64,000 nt of DNA from Brevibacillus brevis. Lineage in GTDB: Bacteria > Bacillota > Bacilli > Brevibacillales > Brevibacillaceae. This document shows positions 9,567 through 17,717 of the stretch, one piece after another. The notes beneath the pieces were generated by a model that saw only the letters and a program-made list of their open reading frames with translations, did not search any database and had not been told where the DNA came from. A program made the position numbers and the translations under genes. Within the stretch, counting starts at the first letter, position 1; each line of letters begins with the position of its first letter. The stretch lies in NCBI RefSeq assembly GCF_900637055.1, contig NZ_LR134338.1, positions 1,310,001 to 1,374,000 of the forward strand, in the 5' to 3' direction.

Positions 9567-10574
9567 ATGAATCCATCTCGAAAAAAAATCGCTGTTGTCC
9601 TGTTGCTCGCAGTCGCGTGTGTACTGCCGTTTCTGTCCAATAACTACTGGCTGGATGTTGCGACACTTGCCTTGTTCTACGTTGTCTTGGCCCAGGGGCT
9701 GAATGTGGTAGTCGGCTTTGCCGGATTACTTGACCTGGGCTACGCCGCCTTTTTTGCCGTAGGCGCTTATACGACAGGCATTCTGATGACGGTCTATCAA
9801 TGGTCGTTTTGGCTGACCTTGCCTGTGTCCATGTTATTTGCGGCTATGGTGGGTGTGATTATCGGAGCACCGACACTTCGGCTGCGCAGTGACTACCTGG
9901 CCATCGTCACCCTCGGCTTTGGGGAAATCATTCGTATTTTAGCGATTAATCTAACGATTACCGGATCAGCATCTGGCATTTACGGAATCCCGCGTCCTTC
10001 TATTGGGGGCTATGTTCTTGGCGGACAGATCGACTTTTACTATTTGATCTTGATCATTGCTGTTTTGGCGGTCGTGGCTGTCAAACGGTTGGGCACATCA
10101 CGCATCGGCAGGGCGTGGATGTATATCCGCGAGGACGAGGATGCTGCCGAGGCGATGGGCATTAACCGGATCAATATGAAGCTGTTGGCGTATTCGATCG
10201 GAGCTGTCATCGGGAGTCTGGCTGGATCTGTTTTTGCTGTCAAAATGAGTGCAATTGCGCCGCTCAGCTTTAGCTTTACCCAGTCCATCATGATTCTTCT
10301 GGCAGTGGTACTCGGGGGCTTGGGCAGCATTCCCGGCGTCGTCTTGGGCGCCGTGCTGGTCATTGCCTTGCCGGAGCTGCTGCGCTCAGTGGAAGATTGG
10401 CGGTATTTGATCTTCGGTGCCGCGCTGGTCGCGATGATGCTGTTTCGCCCCCAAGGACTGTGGCCTGCCCTCTATGAGATGAAACGAGACGATAGACGTG
10501 GCGAACCCGAGGAGGCTACGGAAGGGGGCAGCGGTAATGACGTCAAGCTTGACAGTGAAAAATGTAACGCTTAA
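9567..10574 (+). CDS. livM: Branched-chain-type ABC transporter permease LivM
   Basis: A 335-residue membrane protein of the LivM family (QGLNVVVGFAGLLDLGYAAF, TLRLRSDYLAIVTLGFGEI, VLGGLGSIPGVVLGAVLVI). It starts three bases after livH. Its charged C-terminal tail (about 25 residues after the last membrane segment) overlaps the start of livG by 38 bases, so the two are translationally coupled. Confidence 0.92.
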   Translation: MNPSRKKIAVVLLLAVACVLPFLSNNYWLDVATLALFYVVLAQGLNVVVGFAGLLDLGYAAFFAVGAYTTGILMTVYQWSFWLTLPVSMLFAAMVGVIIGAPTLRLRSDYLAIVTLGFGEIIRILAINLTITGSASGIYGIPRPSIGGYVLGGQIDFYYLILIIAVLAVVAVKRLGTSRIGRAWMYIREDEDAAEAMGINRINMKLLAYSIGAVIGSLAGSVFAVKMSAIAPLSFSFTQSIMILLAVVLGGLGSIPGVVLGAVLVIALPELLRSVEDWRYLIFGAALVAMMLFRPQGLWPALYEMKRDDRRGEPEEATEGGSGNDVKLDSEKCNA

Positions 10575-11296
10575 ATTCGGCGGTCTGACTGCCGTAAGCG
10601 ATTTGTCTTTTGATATCAGCCCAGGCTCGATCAGCAGTATCATTGGCCCGAATGGAGCGGGGAAAACATCCGTTTTCAATATGATCACCGGATTTTACCG
10701 TCCGACTGCGGGGCAGATCATCCTTGCCGGCAACCAGCTCGTGGGAAAAAAGCCAAGCCAAATCACACGGCTCGGCATGGCGCGAACGTTTCAAAACTTG
10801 CGGCTGTTTCCGAATTTGACGGTCTTGGATAATGTCAAATCGGGCATGCACAGCCGCACGAGCCAAACCGTCTGGGGAGCATTATGGCAGACAAGGGCAC
10901 AGCGACGAGAGGAAGAGTTGATCGAGGATACGGCAAGGGACTGTCTTCGCTTCGTGGGGATGGAAGACAGCTGCTGGCGCATTGCCAAAAACTTGCCGTA
11001 TGGTGCTCAGCGCTATTTGGAGATCGCGCGGGCTTTAGCTACCAAGCCGCGAGTGTTGCTTCTTGATGAGCCTGCTGCGGGGCTGAATTATGATTGCTTT
11101 GATCAAGCGAATCCGCACCCATTACGAGTTAACCGTGCTGATCATCGAGCACGATATGGGTTTGATCAAAAAAATATCGGAAAAAGTAATCGTCCTCGAC
11201 TACGGACAGAAGATCGCTGAGGGAACTCCCGAGGATGTACTCAGCAATCCGCTTGTTGTAGAAGCCTACCTGGGAAAGGAGGAGGAGGCGATATGA
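10537..11296 (+). pseudogene. livG: livG, branched-chain-type ABC transporter ATPase, disrupted by a short deletion/frameshift
   Basis: The first reading frame from the ATG at 10537 carries a normal Walker A (GPNGAGKTS), Q-loop (MARTFQNLRLF), a signature-like LPYGAQRYLEIARAL and a Walker B (LLLDEPAAGLN). Right after GLN the frame turns into unrelated sequence and stops at 11220. The expected continuation (MIALIKRIR, then LIIEHDMGLIKKISEKVIVL with the H-loop His) lies in another frame from 11090 to 11296. Compared with LivG proteins about six residues are missing at the D-loop; the observed single leftover base implies loss of about 17 bases near 11088. As written, no full ATPase is made. A sequencing or assembly error is the main alternative. 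Confidence 0.85.
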
Positions 11297-12009
11297 CACC
11301 ACTTTTGAGGATCAGCGGCATTCGTTCGTTTTACGGAAAAATTGAAGCGCTTAAAGGCATTGACCTGCACGTGTATGAAGGCGAGATTGTCGCACTGCTA
11401 GGCAGCAATGGGGCAGGCAAGAGCACGACACTCCAAACGATTTCTGGAATCGTTCGACCAAGCAGTGGAGATGTCTTGCTTCATGGACAGAGTCTCGTAG
11501 GTTGGGCTCCTCACCAAATTGTCGAAGCAGGCATCATCCATGTACCAGAGGGCAGGCGGATTTTTGCTGGCTTGACTGTGCGTGAAAACTTGGAGTTAGG
11601 CGGTTTTACACAGAGAAAAGAAAAGGCGGCCATCGCAGAGGGGATTGAGCAGGCTTTCGCGCTGTTCCCTCGATTGAAGGAGCGGAGTGAACAAATGGGA
11701 GGAACGCTGAGCGGAGGTGAGCAGCAAATGCTCGCAATCTGCCGCGGTCTCATGGCACGTCCAAAGCTCTTGATGCTAGATGAGCCGTCGATGGGGCTTG
11801 CCCCGATAATTGTGGTTGAGATCATGAATATAATCAGAGAAATAAACAGGCAGGGCACGACGATCCTTTTGATCGAACAAAATGCGAAGGCAGCGTTGAA
11901 GCTTGCTCATCGCGGCTATGTAATGGAGACAGGGCGCATCGTCATGGAAAATAAGGCAGACGTTCTCAGGGCAGATGATTCGATCGTCAAGGCGTATTTG
12001 GGCGCGTAG
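11293..12009 (+). CDS. livF: Branched-chain-type ABC transporter ATPase LivF
   Basis: A 238-residue ABC ATPase with Walker A (GSNGAGKST), signature LSGGEQQ, Walker B (LLMLDEPSMGLAP) and H-loop region (TILLIEQNAKAAL). The LivF-type EGRRIFAGLTVRENLELGG segment is present. Its ATG overlaps the livG stop (ATGA). If livG is truly broken, a LivF homodimer or another LivG would be needed for transport. Confidence 0.92.
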   Translation: MTPLLRISGIRSFYGKIEALKGIDLHVYEGEIVALLGSNGAGKSTTLQTISGIVRPSSGDVLLHGQSLVGWAPHQIVEAGIIHVPEGRRIFAGLTVRENLELGGFTQRKEKAAIAEGIEQAFALFPRLKERSEQMGGTLSGGEQQMLAICRGLMARPKLLMLDEPSMGLAPIIVVEIMNIIREINRQGTTILLIEQNAKAALKLAHRGYVMETGRIVMENKADVLRADDSIVKAYLGA

Positions 12010-12055
12010 GCCGCGTGCACTGCTTACGTGCCCGACGACAAAGGAGGAATCAACC

Positions 12056-12160
12056 ATGGAATTGATCCGTATTTTGTCTGAGGTGTTGCCGCCAAAAGCG
12101 GGGCGAAGGTTTCCAGATTTTTGTTTGCGTTGGTGTGCGGTGTTTAAAAAGAAGCTGTAG
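12056..12160 (+). CDS. Possible 34-residue peptide, function unknown
   Basis: A short frame (MELIRILSEVLPPKAGRRF at its N-terminus, ending in KKKL) is preceded by a strong AAAGGAGG six to seven bases before the ATG and lies right after livF. The composition is basic with a hydrophobic N-terminal helix. I recognise no family. The good ribosome site is the only support; it could equally be the start of a decayed gene cut off by the repeat element that begins at 12167. Confidence 0.35.
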   Translation: MELIRILSEVLPPKAGRRFPDFCLRWCAVFKKKL

Positions 12161-12166
12161 TGGAGG

Positions 12167-12368
12167 GAAGAAGCGTATTTCCAGTCTACGCTTCGGCCTA
12201 CGCCCCGCAAGGGGGGATTGACTGTCCGCTTCGGAAAAAATGGCGGGAGCGCTTCAAACCAGAAAACGCTAGAGCGTTTTTGTATGTGAAAAAAGCTGAA
12301 ATTCCCCGCCATTTTTTCCTGCGCTGAGGTGGGCTCCAGAGGCGCTTGGACTGGAAATCCGCTTCTTC
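12167..12368. repeat. Nested-hairpin repeat element, copy 1 (about 200 bp)
   Basis: Three inverted repeats are nested. The outer arms are GAAGAAGCGTATTTCCAGTC (12167-12186) and its near-perfect complement at 12349-12368 (19 of 20). The middle arms are AAAAAATGGCGGG at 12235-12247 and its exact complement at 12305-12317. The inner arms are AAAACGCT / AGCGTTTT at 12263-12280. Copies with the same layout and size but different stem sequences lie at 56925-57122 and 57191-57392. No coding frame is credible inside. Confidence 0.8.
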
Positions 12369-12569
12369 TTACGCGGCTTTTGTAAAACATGATTGCAAGT
12401 CGATCCAAGAAGGAAGATGAACAACTCGCGAGCATTGAGTCTTCAAAACGAACCCAAAATGCTTCACGATCATGATTCGATAACTCAAGATGGTCAGCTA
12501 GCACAAGAAATCTACCTTGATCAACCCCAAAAACGGTTTGAAAGCCAGATGAACACCTAACAGCTCGAA

Positions 12570-12646
12570 AGCCCTGTCACATGTTTGGAAGGAGACCGCC
12601 CGAACGAAGAGAGGATACAGGCGACTGGAAAACATGTGGCAGGGCT
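12570..12646. repeat. Long-stem hairpin downstream of the sigma-54 activator gene
   Basis: AGCCCTGTCACATGTTT (12570-12586) pairs with 12630-12646 (16 of 17 positions) around a 43-base loop. No T-run follows on either strand, so it is not a standard terminator. The rest of 12369-12678 holds no gene I can support; it sits just past the stop codon of the minus-strand regulator. Confidence 0.5.
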
Positions 12647-12678
12647 TCCCCGTGCACAACCGTTGAAGGACAGCGTTT

Positions 12679-14388
12679 TTACTTTCCCAATTTGTTATAG
12701 AGTGTGGCCCGCGATATGCCGAGTCTTTTCGCAGCGGCTTGCTTGTTGCCGTTTTCCAGCTCAATGGCTCGCAAAATGACACGGCGCTCATGTGCTTCGA
12801 TTTCTTCTTGCAGCGAAAAGAGATCGGGAGGGAGCTCCATCGGTACCTGTTTCGTCTGACCTTGCAAGGAATACGGCAAATCCTCTTCTTTGATAATACC
12901 GTCTGTCGCAAATACCACCAATCGTTCAATGGCATTTCGCAGCTCGCGAATGTTGCCTGGCCAGTCGTATTGGAGCAGGTTTTGCATGACATTTTGCGAG
13001 ATGGCATGAATGGGACGGTTGTAACGTAAAGAGAATTCATAGAGAAAGAAGTGGGCGAGTTCAATCGTATCTTCAATACGTTCTCGAAGCGGAGGAATTT
13101 TCAAGGTCACGACATTGAGCCGATAGAACAGGTCTTGGCGAAATTTCCCTTCCTTCACCAACTCCTCCAAATTTTTATTCGTAGCGGCAACCACGCGGAA
13201 GTCTGCCTCAATTTGCTTGGTCCCTCCGACGGAATAATACTTTTTCTCTTGAAGCACGCGAAGCAGCTTCACTTGCATATCGAGCGGCATTTCTCCTACC
13301 TCGTCGAGAAACAGCGTTCCTCCACGTGCCAGCTCAATCATTCCTTTTTTCCCTTTTTGATCCGCACCAGAAAAGGCACCTTTTTCGTACCCGAACAGCT
13401 CGCTTTCAAACAAAGTAGGCGAAATCGCACCGCAGTTGATGGCGATAAAGGGCGCATTGGAGCCTTCCCGCACATCATGCACGGCTTTGGCGAAAAGCTC
13501 CTTGCCGACGCCGCTTTCCCCTGTGATCAAGACGGTTGCTTGTGTAGCGCTGAGCTTCTGGATCATGGACTTGATATGGCGAATGGGGAGACTCGTTCCC
13601 TTGATCTGTGCAAATGGATCAGGCGTCGGACTGAGCTTCGCCATTTCCTGCTGCAAGTGATTCACTTTTTTATTGGCGTTCAACAGCTCCTGGTTCAGTC
13701 GGACTTGGCTCGTAATATCGGTTTCCGCCGCAACAGCACCGATGATTTTGTCATGCAAATAGATCGGATTGGTATTGATGAGCACGACGAGATCCTCCCG
13801 AGGCTGATGCTGATGGCGGTAGAGAGACTGTCCACTTTGCAGAGATTTGAGTGTTTCGAGCATTTCGAGCGGGAAAAATTCGGTGATCGGGCGACCCATC
13901 GTTTCTTTTGCTTTCAAGGAAAAGATTCGTTCAGCCCCTTCTGTCCAAACCATCACACGCGCTTTTTCATCGATGACGGATATGGAAGCGTCCATGGTTT
14001 TGATCATCGTCTCGAAATACGCTTCCAAAATCTCATACGAGGAAAAAATGGCTTGTATGACTGCACCTCGATGAAGGTAGCCGACAGGGACTCCGGGCTG
14101 TTTTTCGATCAGGAGATAGTTGTGTGTAGCCAGCAGGTGGATGGCGTCGGCCAATGTTGAATCCAGTGTCATTACAGCAGCTGGTTCCCAAGGGGCTTGT
14201 GTGCAATCGGTCGTCAAGTTGGCGGTTAAATGGGAGGAATCGGTGACATGCCAGCTGGTTTGACGCTGGGCAAATACAGGAATGGTTTCGTCCAACTGAG
14301 AAGGGAGAAGCTCGTGATCGTTGAAAATCTGCATATTTGTCTGTATCAACTCGGGTAAGGCAGGAAGTTTGTGATTCAACTCGATCAT
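12679..14388 (-). CDS. Sigma-54-dependent transcriptional activator (CBS-like/PAS, AAA+, Fis HTH)
   Basis: A 569-residue enhancer-binding protein. Residues about 63-118 look like a single CBS-type sensing module, 128-228 a PAS domain, 260-490 the AAA+ core with Walker A GESGVGKE (about 290-297), a sigma-54 contact loop written GAFSGA rather than GAFTGA (about 337-342), and Walker B GGTLFLDE. A Fis-type helix-turn-helix (NKQAAAKRLGISRATLYNKL) ends the protein. It is the obvious activator of the four sigma-54 promoters in the flanking catabolic genes. An ATG at 14437-14439 is in frame but sits at the predicted transcription start of the promoter at 14442-14469, so I prefer the ATG at 14388; a TTG at 14379 behind AAAAGGGATGATC is also possible. 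Confidence 0.9.
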   Translation of the reverse strand: MIELNHKLPALPELIQTNMQIFNDHELLPSQLDETIPVFAQRQTSWHVTDSSHLTANLTTDCTQAPWEPAAVMTLDSTLADAIHLLATHNYLLIEKQPGVPVGYLHRGAVIQAIFSSYEILEAYFETMIKTMDASISVIDEKARVMVWTEGAERIFSLKAKETMGRPITEFFPLEMLETLKSLQSGQSLYRHQHQPREDLVVLINTNPIYLHDKIIGAVAAETDITSQVRLNQELLNANKKVNHLQQEMAKLSPTPDPFAQIKGTSLPIRHIKSMIQKLSATQATVLITGESGVGKELFAKAVHDVREGSNAPFIAINCGAISPTLFESELFGYEKGAFSGADQKGKKGMIELARGGTLFLDEVGEMPLDMQVKLLRVLQEKKYYSVGGTKQIEADFRVVAATNKNLEELVKEGKFRQDLFYRLNVVTLKIPPLRERIEDTIELAHFFLYEFSLRYNRPIHAISQNVMQNLLQYDWPGNIRELRNAIERLVVFATDGIIKEEDLPYSLQGQTKQVPMELPPDLFSLQEEIEAHERRVILRAIELENGNKQAAAKRLGISRATLYNKLGK

Positions 14389-14441
14389 CCCTTTTGAAAG
14401 AGGTCGTTCAAGTGTATAAAATTTTGAACAATTTCTCATTT

Positions 14442-14469
14442 ATTATACATTTGCTCTTTTTGTTGTCAA
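14442..14469 (-). promoter_or_regulatory. Sigma-A promoter of the sigma-54 activator gene
   Basis: On the minus strand, TTGACA (14464-14469) and TATAAT (14442-14447) are both perfect matches with a 16-base spacer. The transcript should start near 14435, about 45 bases before the ATG at 14388. Confidence 0.75.
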
Positions 14470-14510
14470 AGAATTTAGACGAAATATTTTGGAAATCGCA
14501 CTTGGAACGA

Positions 14511-14527
14511 TTGGCATGGCTTTTGCA
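14511..14527 (+). promoter_or_regulatory. Sigma-54 (-24/-12) promoter of the hydroxyproline catabolic operon
   Basis: TTGGCATGGCTTTTGCA has GG-N10-GC spacing and TTGCA at -12; it departs from the consensus only at the last bases of the -24 box. It lies 47 bases before the first gene and is divergent from the activator's own sigma-A promoter. Confidence 0.78.
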
Positions 14528-14573
14528 AAAAAGAGAAAGTGAGTAGCAGAATACGCATTTGAGGAGAATCAGC

Positions 14574-15767
14574 ATGACAGTACAAACCCATGCGCAGATT
14601 GCGGTAATCGGTGGTGGCATCATCGGCGCGGCGATTGCGTATTACGCTGCGAAGGCTGGATTGGATGTCGTTGTCCTGGAAAAAGGCGAGCTGGCATCCG
14701 GGACGTCCTCGCGCTGTGACGGGAATATTTTGGCAATCGACAAGGACCCCGGCTTTGACAGTCAGATGTCCCTGAAAAGCCAGATGCTCGTTGATCAGCT
14801 TAGCCGGGAGCTGGACCATACGTTTGAATATCGGGCACCGGGGAGCATTCTCGTCTGCGAATCAGAGGCCGAGATGGAAGCCGCCAATGAATGGGTGCGA
14901 CGACAAAAGGAAGCCGGACTGCCGTTTCGGATGCTGGACCGAGCGGATATTCGGCAGGAGTCGCCTTACTTTGCCGACGATTTGCTGGGAGGCTTGGAGT
15001 GCGCCACCGATTCTACCGTCAATCCGTACATGCTGACCTTTGCCCTGTTTGAAGGAGCGAAAAAGCATGGAGCGAGGAGCATGCGCCGTACAGAGGTCAA
15101 GTCGATTAGACGTGATCAGGCGACGGGTACGTTCCACATCGGGCTTGGTACAGGCAGCATGACAGCCAAGCAGGTCGTCAATGCCGCAGGGGTGTGGGCG
15201 CCAGTCATTGGCAAAATGGTTGGGGTGGATATTCCGATCGTTCCGCGCAAAGGGCATTTGATCGTCGCCTCGCGACAGATGCCAGTCGGCGTGCGAAAGG
15301 TGATGGAGTTCGGCTATCTCATCTCAAAGTTTGGTGGAGTCCGACAAGTAGACGAGGAGACAGAGAAGTACGGAGTCGCGCTCGTTTTTGAGCCGACAGA
15401 GAGCCAGAACTTCTTAATTGGCTCTAGTCGTCAGTTTGCAGGCTTCGATACGCGGATTGATCTGAATGTCGTCAGGTGCATGGCGAGAAGAGCACTGCGC
15501 TTTTATCCGAAGATCGCCGACTTCGCGATCATCCGCACGTATTGCGGTTTGCGCCCGTGGACAGAGGATCACTTACCGATTATTTCTCGCGTAGAAGAAG
15601 TTCCCGGTTACTTTATCGCAGCTGGTCATGAAGGAGATGGAATCAGTCTGGCTGCCGTCACAGGCAAGCTGGTGTCCGAGATGCTAGTCGATCAGCCAGA
15701 CACCATCATTCCGACAGAGCCGCTGCGCTTGGAACGGTTTACGAAAAAAGGAGTGTTGCATCCATGA
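14574..15767 (+). CDS. FAD-dependent D-amino acid (D-hydroxyproline) dehydrogenase, catalytic subunit
   Basis: A 397-residue DAO-family flavoprotein. The N-terminus has the FAD motif IAVIGGGIIGAAIAYYAAKA and EKGELASGTSSRCDG; the C-terminus has the family segment YCGLRPWTEDHLPIISR and GHEGDGISLAAVTGKL. It resembles HcnC-like beta subunits that oxidise D-hydroxyproline, glycine or opines with help of HcnA/B-like partners, which are encoded at 2551-4357. Expected reaction: cis-4-hydroxy-D-proline to 1-pyrroline-4-hydroxy-2-carboxylate. I chose the ATG at 14574 with GAGGAG seven bases upstream rather than a TTG at 14559. Its stop overlaps the next start (ATGA). Confidence 0.85.
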   Translation: MTVQTHAQIAVIGGGIIGAAIAYYAAKAGLDVVVLEKGELASGTSSRCDGNILAIDKDPGFDSQMSLKSQMLVDQLSRELDHTFEYRAPGSILVCESEAEMEAANEWVRRQKEAGLPFRMLDRADIRQESPYFADDLLGGLECATDSTVNPYMLTFALFEGAKKHGARSMRRTEVKSIRRDQATGTFHIGLGTGSMTAKQVVNAAGVWAPVIGKMVGVDIPIVPRKGHLIVASRQMPVGVRKVMEFGYLISKFGGVRQVDEETEKYGVALVFEPTESQNFLIGSSRQFAGFDTRIDLNVVRCMARRALRFYPKIADFAIIRTYCGLRPWTEDHLPIISRVEEVPGYFIAAGHEGDGISLAAVTGKLVSEMLVDQPDTIIPTEPLRLERFTKKGVLHP

Positions 15768-16789
15768 AAGCAACGAGGGTGTTTACCACCATTGACACGC
15801 ATACCGGGGGAAATCCTACCCGTACGGTAATCAGTGGTCTGCCAAAGCTTACCGGAACCACGATGGGAGAAAAAATGCTCCAGATGAAGGCCGAGTACGA
15901 CTGGATTCGCACGTTTTTGATGTATGAGCCGCGCGGGCATGATGTGATGTCCGGGGCCTTGATCGTTGACCCATGCCATCCGGATGCGGATGTAGGCGTG
16001 ATTTATATCGAGACAGGCGGATACTTGCCGATGTGCGGTCACGATACGATCGGTCTATGCACCGCGCTGGTGGAGACAGGCATGATCCCTGTGACCGAGC
16101 CGGTGACAAAGCTTACGCTCGATACGCCAGCAGGACTGGTCGAGGTAGATATACAGGTAGAGGGAGGAAAAGCCAAGGAAGTATCGTTTGTGAACATTCC
16201 AGCCTTCCTCTATCAGCAAGATGTGACTGTAGAAGTAGAAGGGATTGGAGCAGTAACCTGCGATATTGCCTACGGTGGAAACTTTTATGCCATCACGGAT
16301 GCACGCAAGCTCCATCTCGAACTGACACCAGCGAATGCATCCACCATCGTCGATACGGCCGTCACGATTCGAAAAGCGATTAATCAGGCCATGGAGATCG
16401 TTCATCCAGAGAAGCCGTTTATTCGCGGACTGACCCATGTGGAGTTCTATACGGCCCCTGACAATCCGGGAGCGGATGTGAAAAATACTGTCGTCGTACC
16501 ACCGGGCGGAATAGACCGATCGCCATGTGGAACGGGCACTTCCGCGAAGCTGGCGACCTTGTTTGCCAAGGGGAAGATCGGGATAGACGAACCGTTTGTG
16601 CATGAGAGCATCGTCGGTTCTCTGTTTACAGGAAGAGTGCTCCATGAGACGGAGGAAGGAGGGCTGCCTGCTGTCATCACCCGAATTGCAGGATCGGCCT
16701 GGCTGATGGGCAAGCATACGATTTTTTACAATCCGGAAGACGAGCTGGCGAATGGCTTTTTGCTCATCCCAGCCGCAACTGATCATTAA
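15764..16789 (+). CDS. Proline racemase family enzyme, probable 4-hydroxyproline 2-epimerase
   Basis: A 341-residue cofactor-independent racemase. Both catalytic cysteines are present: Cys91 in LPMCGHDTIG and Cys255 in [10 protein letters not shown], which indicates epimerase/racemase chemistry rather than the Cys/Thr pair of 3-hydroxyproline dehydratases. THTGGNP near the N-terminus is typical. It should convert trans-4-hydroxy-L-proline to cis-4-hydroxy-D-proline, the substrate of the dehydrogenase encoded just upstream and overlapping by four bases. Confidence 0.87.
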   Translation: MKATRVFTTIDTHTGGNPTRTVISGLPKLTGTTMGEKMLQMKAEYDWIRTFLMYEPRGHDVMSGALIVDPCHPDADVGVIYIETGGYLPMCGHDTIGLCTALVETGMIPVTEPVTKLTLDTPAGLVEVDIQVEGGKAKEVSFVNIPAFLYQQDVTVEVEGIGAVTCDIAYGGNFYAITDARKLHLELTPANASTIVDTAVTIRKAINQAMEIVHPEKPFIRGLTHVEFYTAPDNPGADVKNTVVVPPGGIDRSPCGTGTSAKLATLFAKGKIGIDEPFVHESIVGSLFTGRVLHETEEGGLPAVITRIAGSAWLMGKHTIFYNPEDELANGFLLIPAATDH

Positions 16790-16821
16790 AACACAACACA
16801 AATGTGAGAGGAGAATGAGAA

Positions 16822-17706
16822 ATGGCAAGATTTGAAGGAGTGTACGTGGCGATTGTCACGCCGTTTACAAACGAGTATGAGGTGGATTACAAACGTTTGA
16901 CGGAATTGTGTGACTGGCTGATTCAGGAGGGCGTAGACGGACTGGTTCCGTCTGGTTCGCTGGGGGAATACGCGACAATGACAGGAGAAGAGCGGGCAAA
17001 AGTCATTCATACCGTGATCGCTGCGGCAAAAGGTCGGGTTCCCGTGGTCGTAGGCTCTGCTGCTCCGTCTACTCGTCAAGCAGTGGAATGGGTGCAATTC
17101 TCCAAGGATGCGGGAGCAGCAGGCGTGATGGCCTTGCCTCCGATTAACTACAAGCCATTGGAAAATGAAGTGTTTGCCCACTACGAGGCGCTGAACACTG
17201 TCGGGCTGCCGATTATTGCCTATAACAATCCACACGACTACAAAATCGACCTGACACCGGACATTTTGGCAAGACTGGCGAAGTTCGAGAATATCGTCGC
17301 TGTGAAAGAATTCTCCGGTGATGTGCGCCGCATGCAGGACATTCTCGCGCAGACGGACTTGGAAGTCATGGTCGGTGTAGACGATCTCGTTATGGAGGGC
17401 GGCTTGATCGGGGCGACTGGTTGGATTTCGGGTGTGCCGAATGCGCTGCCAAAAGAAGGAGTGGAGCTGTTCCGTCTGGCACGGGCAGGCAAGCTCGGCG
17501 AAGCACAAGCGCTTTATCGTCGTTTGTTGCCACTGTTCCACTATGATGCGAGCCCACAATTGGTACAGTCGATCAAATACATGATGGAGCTGGCAAATTT
17601 CCCAGTAGGACCGACTCGTCCGCCGCGTCTGCCGCTGTCTGAAGAATACTACGCAGGCATTAAAAAGGCGTTTGACTACGCTGTCGGCGCTGCAAGTGGA
17701 CGATAA
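16822..17706 (+). CDS. DapA-family deaminase, probable 1-pyrroline-4-hydroxy-2-carboxylate deaminase
   Basis: A 294-residue (beta/alpha)8 enzyme of the N-acetylneuraminate lyase/dihydrodipicolinate synthase superfamily. The Schiff-base lysine is Lys162 (VAVKEFSGD) and the catalytic Tyr is Tyr134 (IIAYNNPHDY). The GSLGEYATMTGEER segment matches the GTTGE-like substrate loop. In hydroxyproline pathways such enzymes deaminate the pyrroline to alpha-ketoglutarate semialdehyde, which fits the aldehyde dehydrogenase encoded next. Dihydrodipicolinate synthase is less likely given the context. Confidence 0.85.
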   Translation: MARFEGVYVAIVTPFTNEYEVDYKRLTELCDWLIQEGVDGLVPSGSLGEYATMTGEERAKVIHTVIAAAKGRVPVVVGSAAPSTRQAVEWVQFSKDAGAAGVMALPPINYKPLENEVFAHYEALNTVGLPIIAYNNPHDYKIDLTPDILARLAKFENIVAVKEFSGDVRRMQDILAQTDLEVMVGVDDLVMEGGLIGATGWISGVPNALPKEGVELFRLARAGKLGEAQALYRRLLPLFHYDASPQLVQSIKYMMELANFPVGPTRPPRLPLSEEYYAGIKKAFDYAVGAASGR

Positions 17707-17717
17707 GGGGGACGGGC

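Noticed and set aside
11776..12504. A 242-codon minus-strand open frame across the end of livF and repeat copy 1
   Set aside because: It reads through livF antisense and the nested hairpins; composition and start are not credible.
13051..14160. A 369-codon plus-strand open frame opposite the sigma-54 activator gene
   Set aside because: It is antisense to a gene with clear AAA+ motifs, has no ribosome site and resembles no protein.
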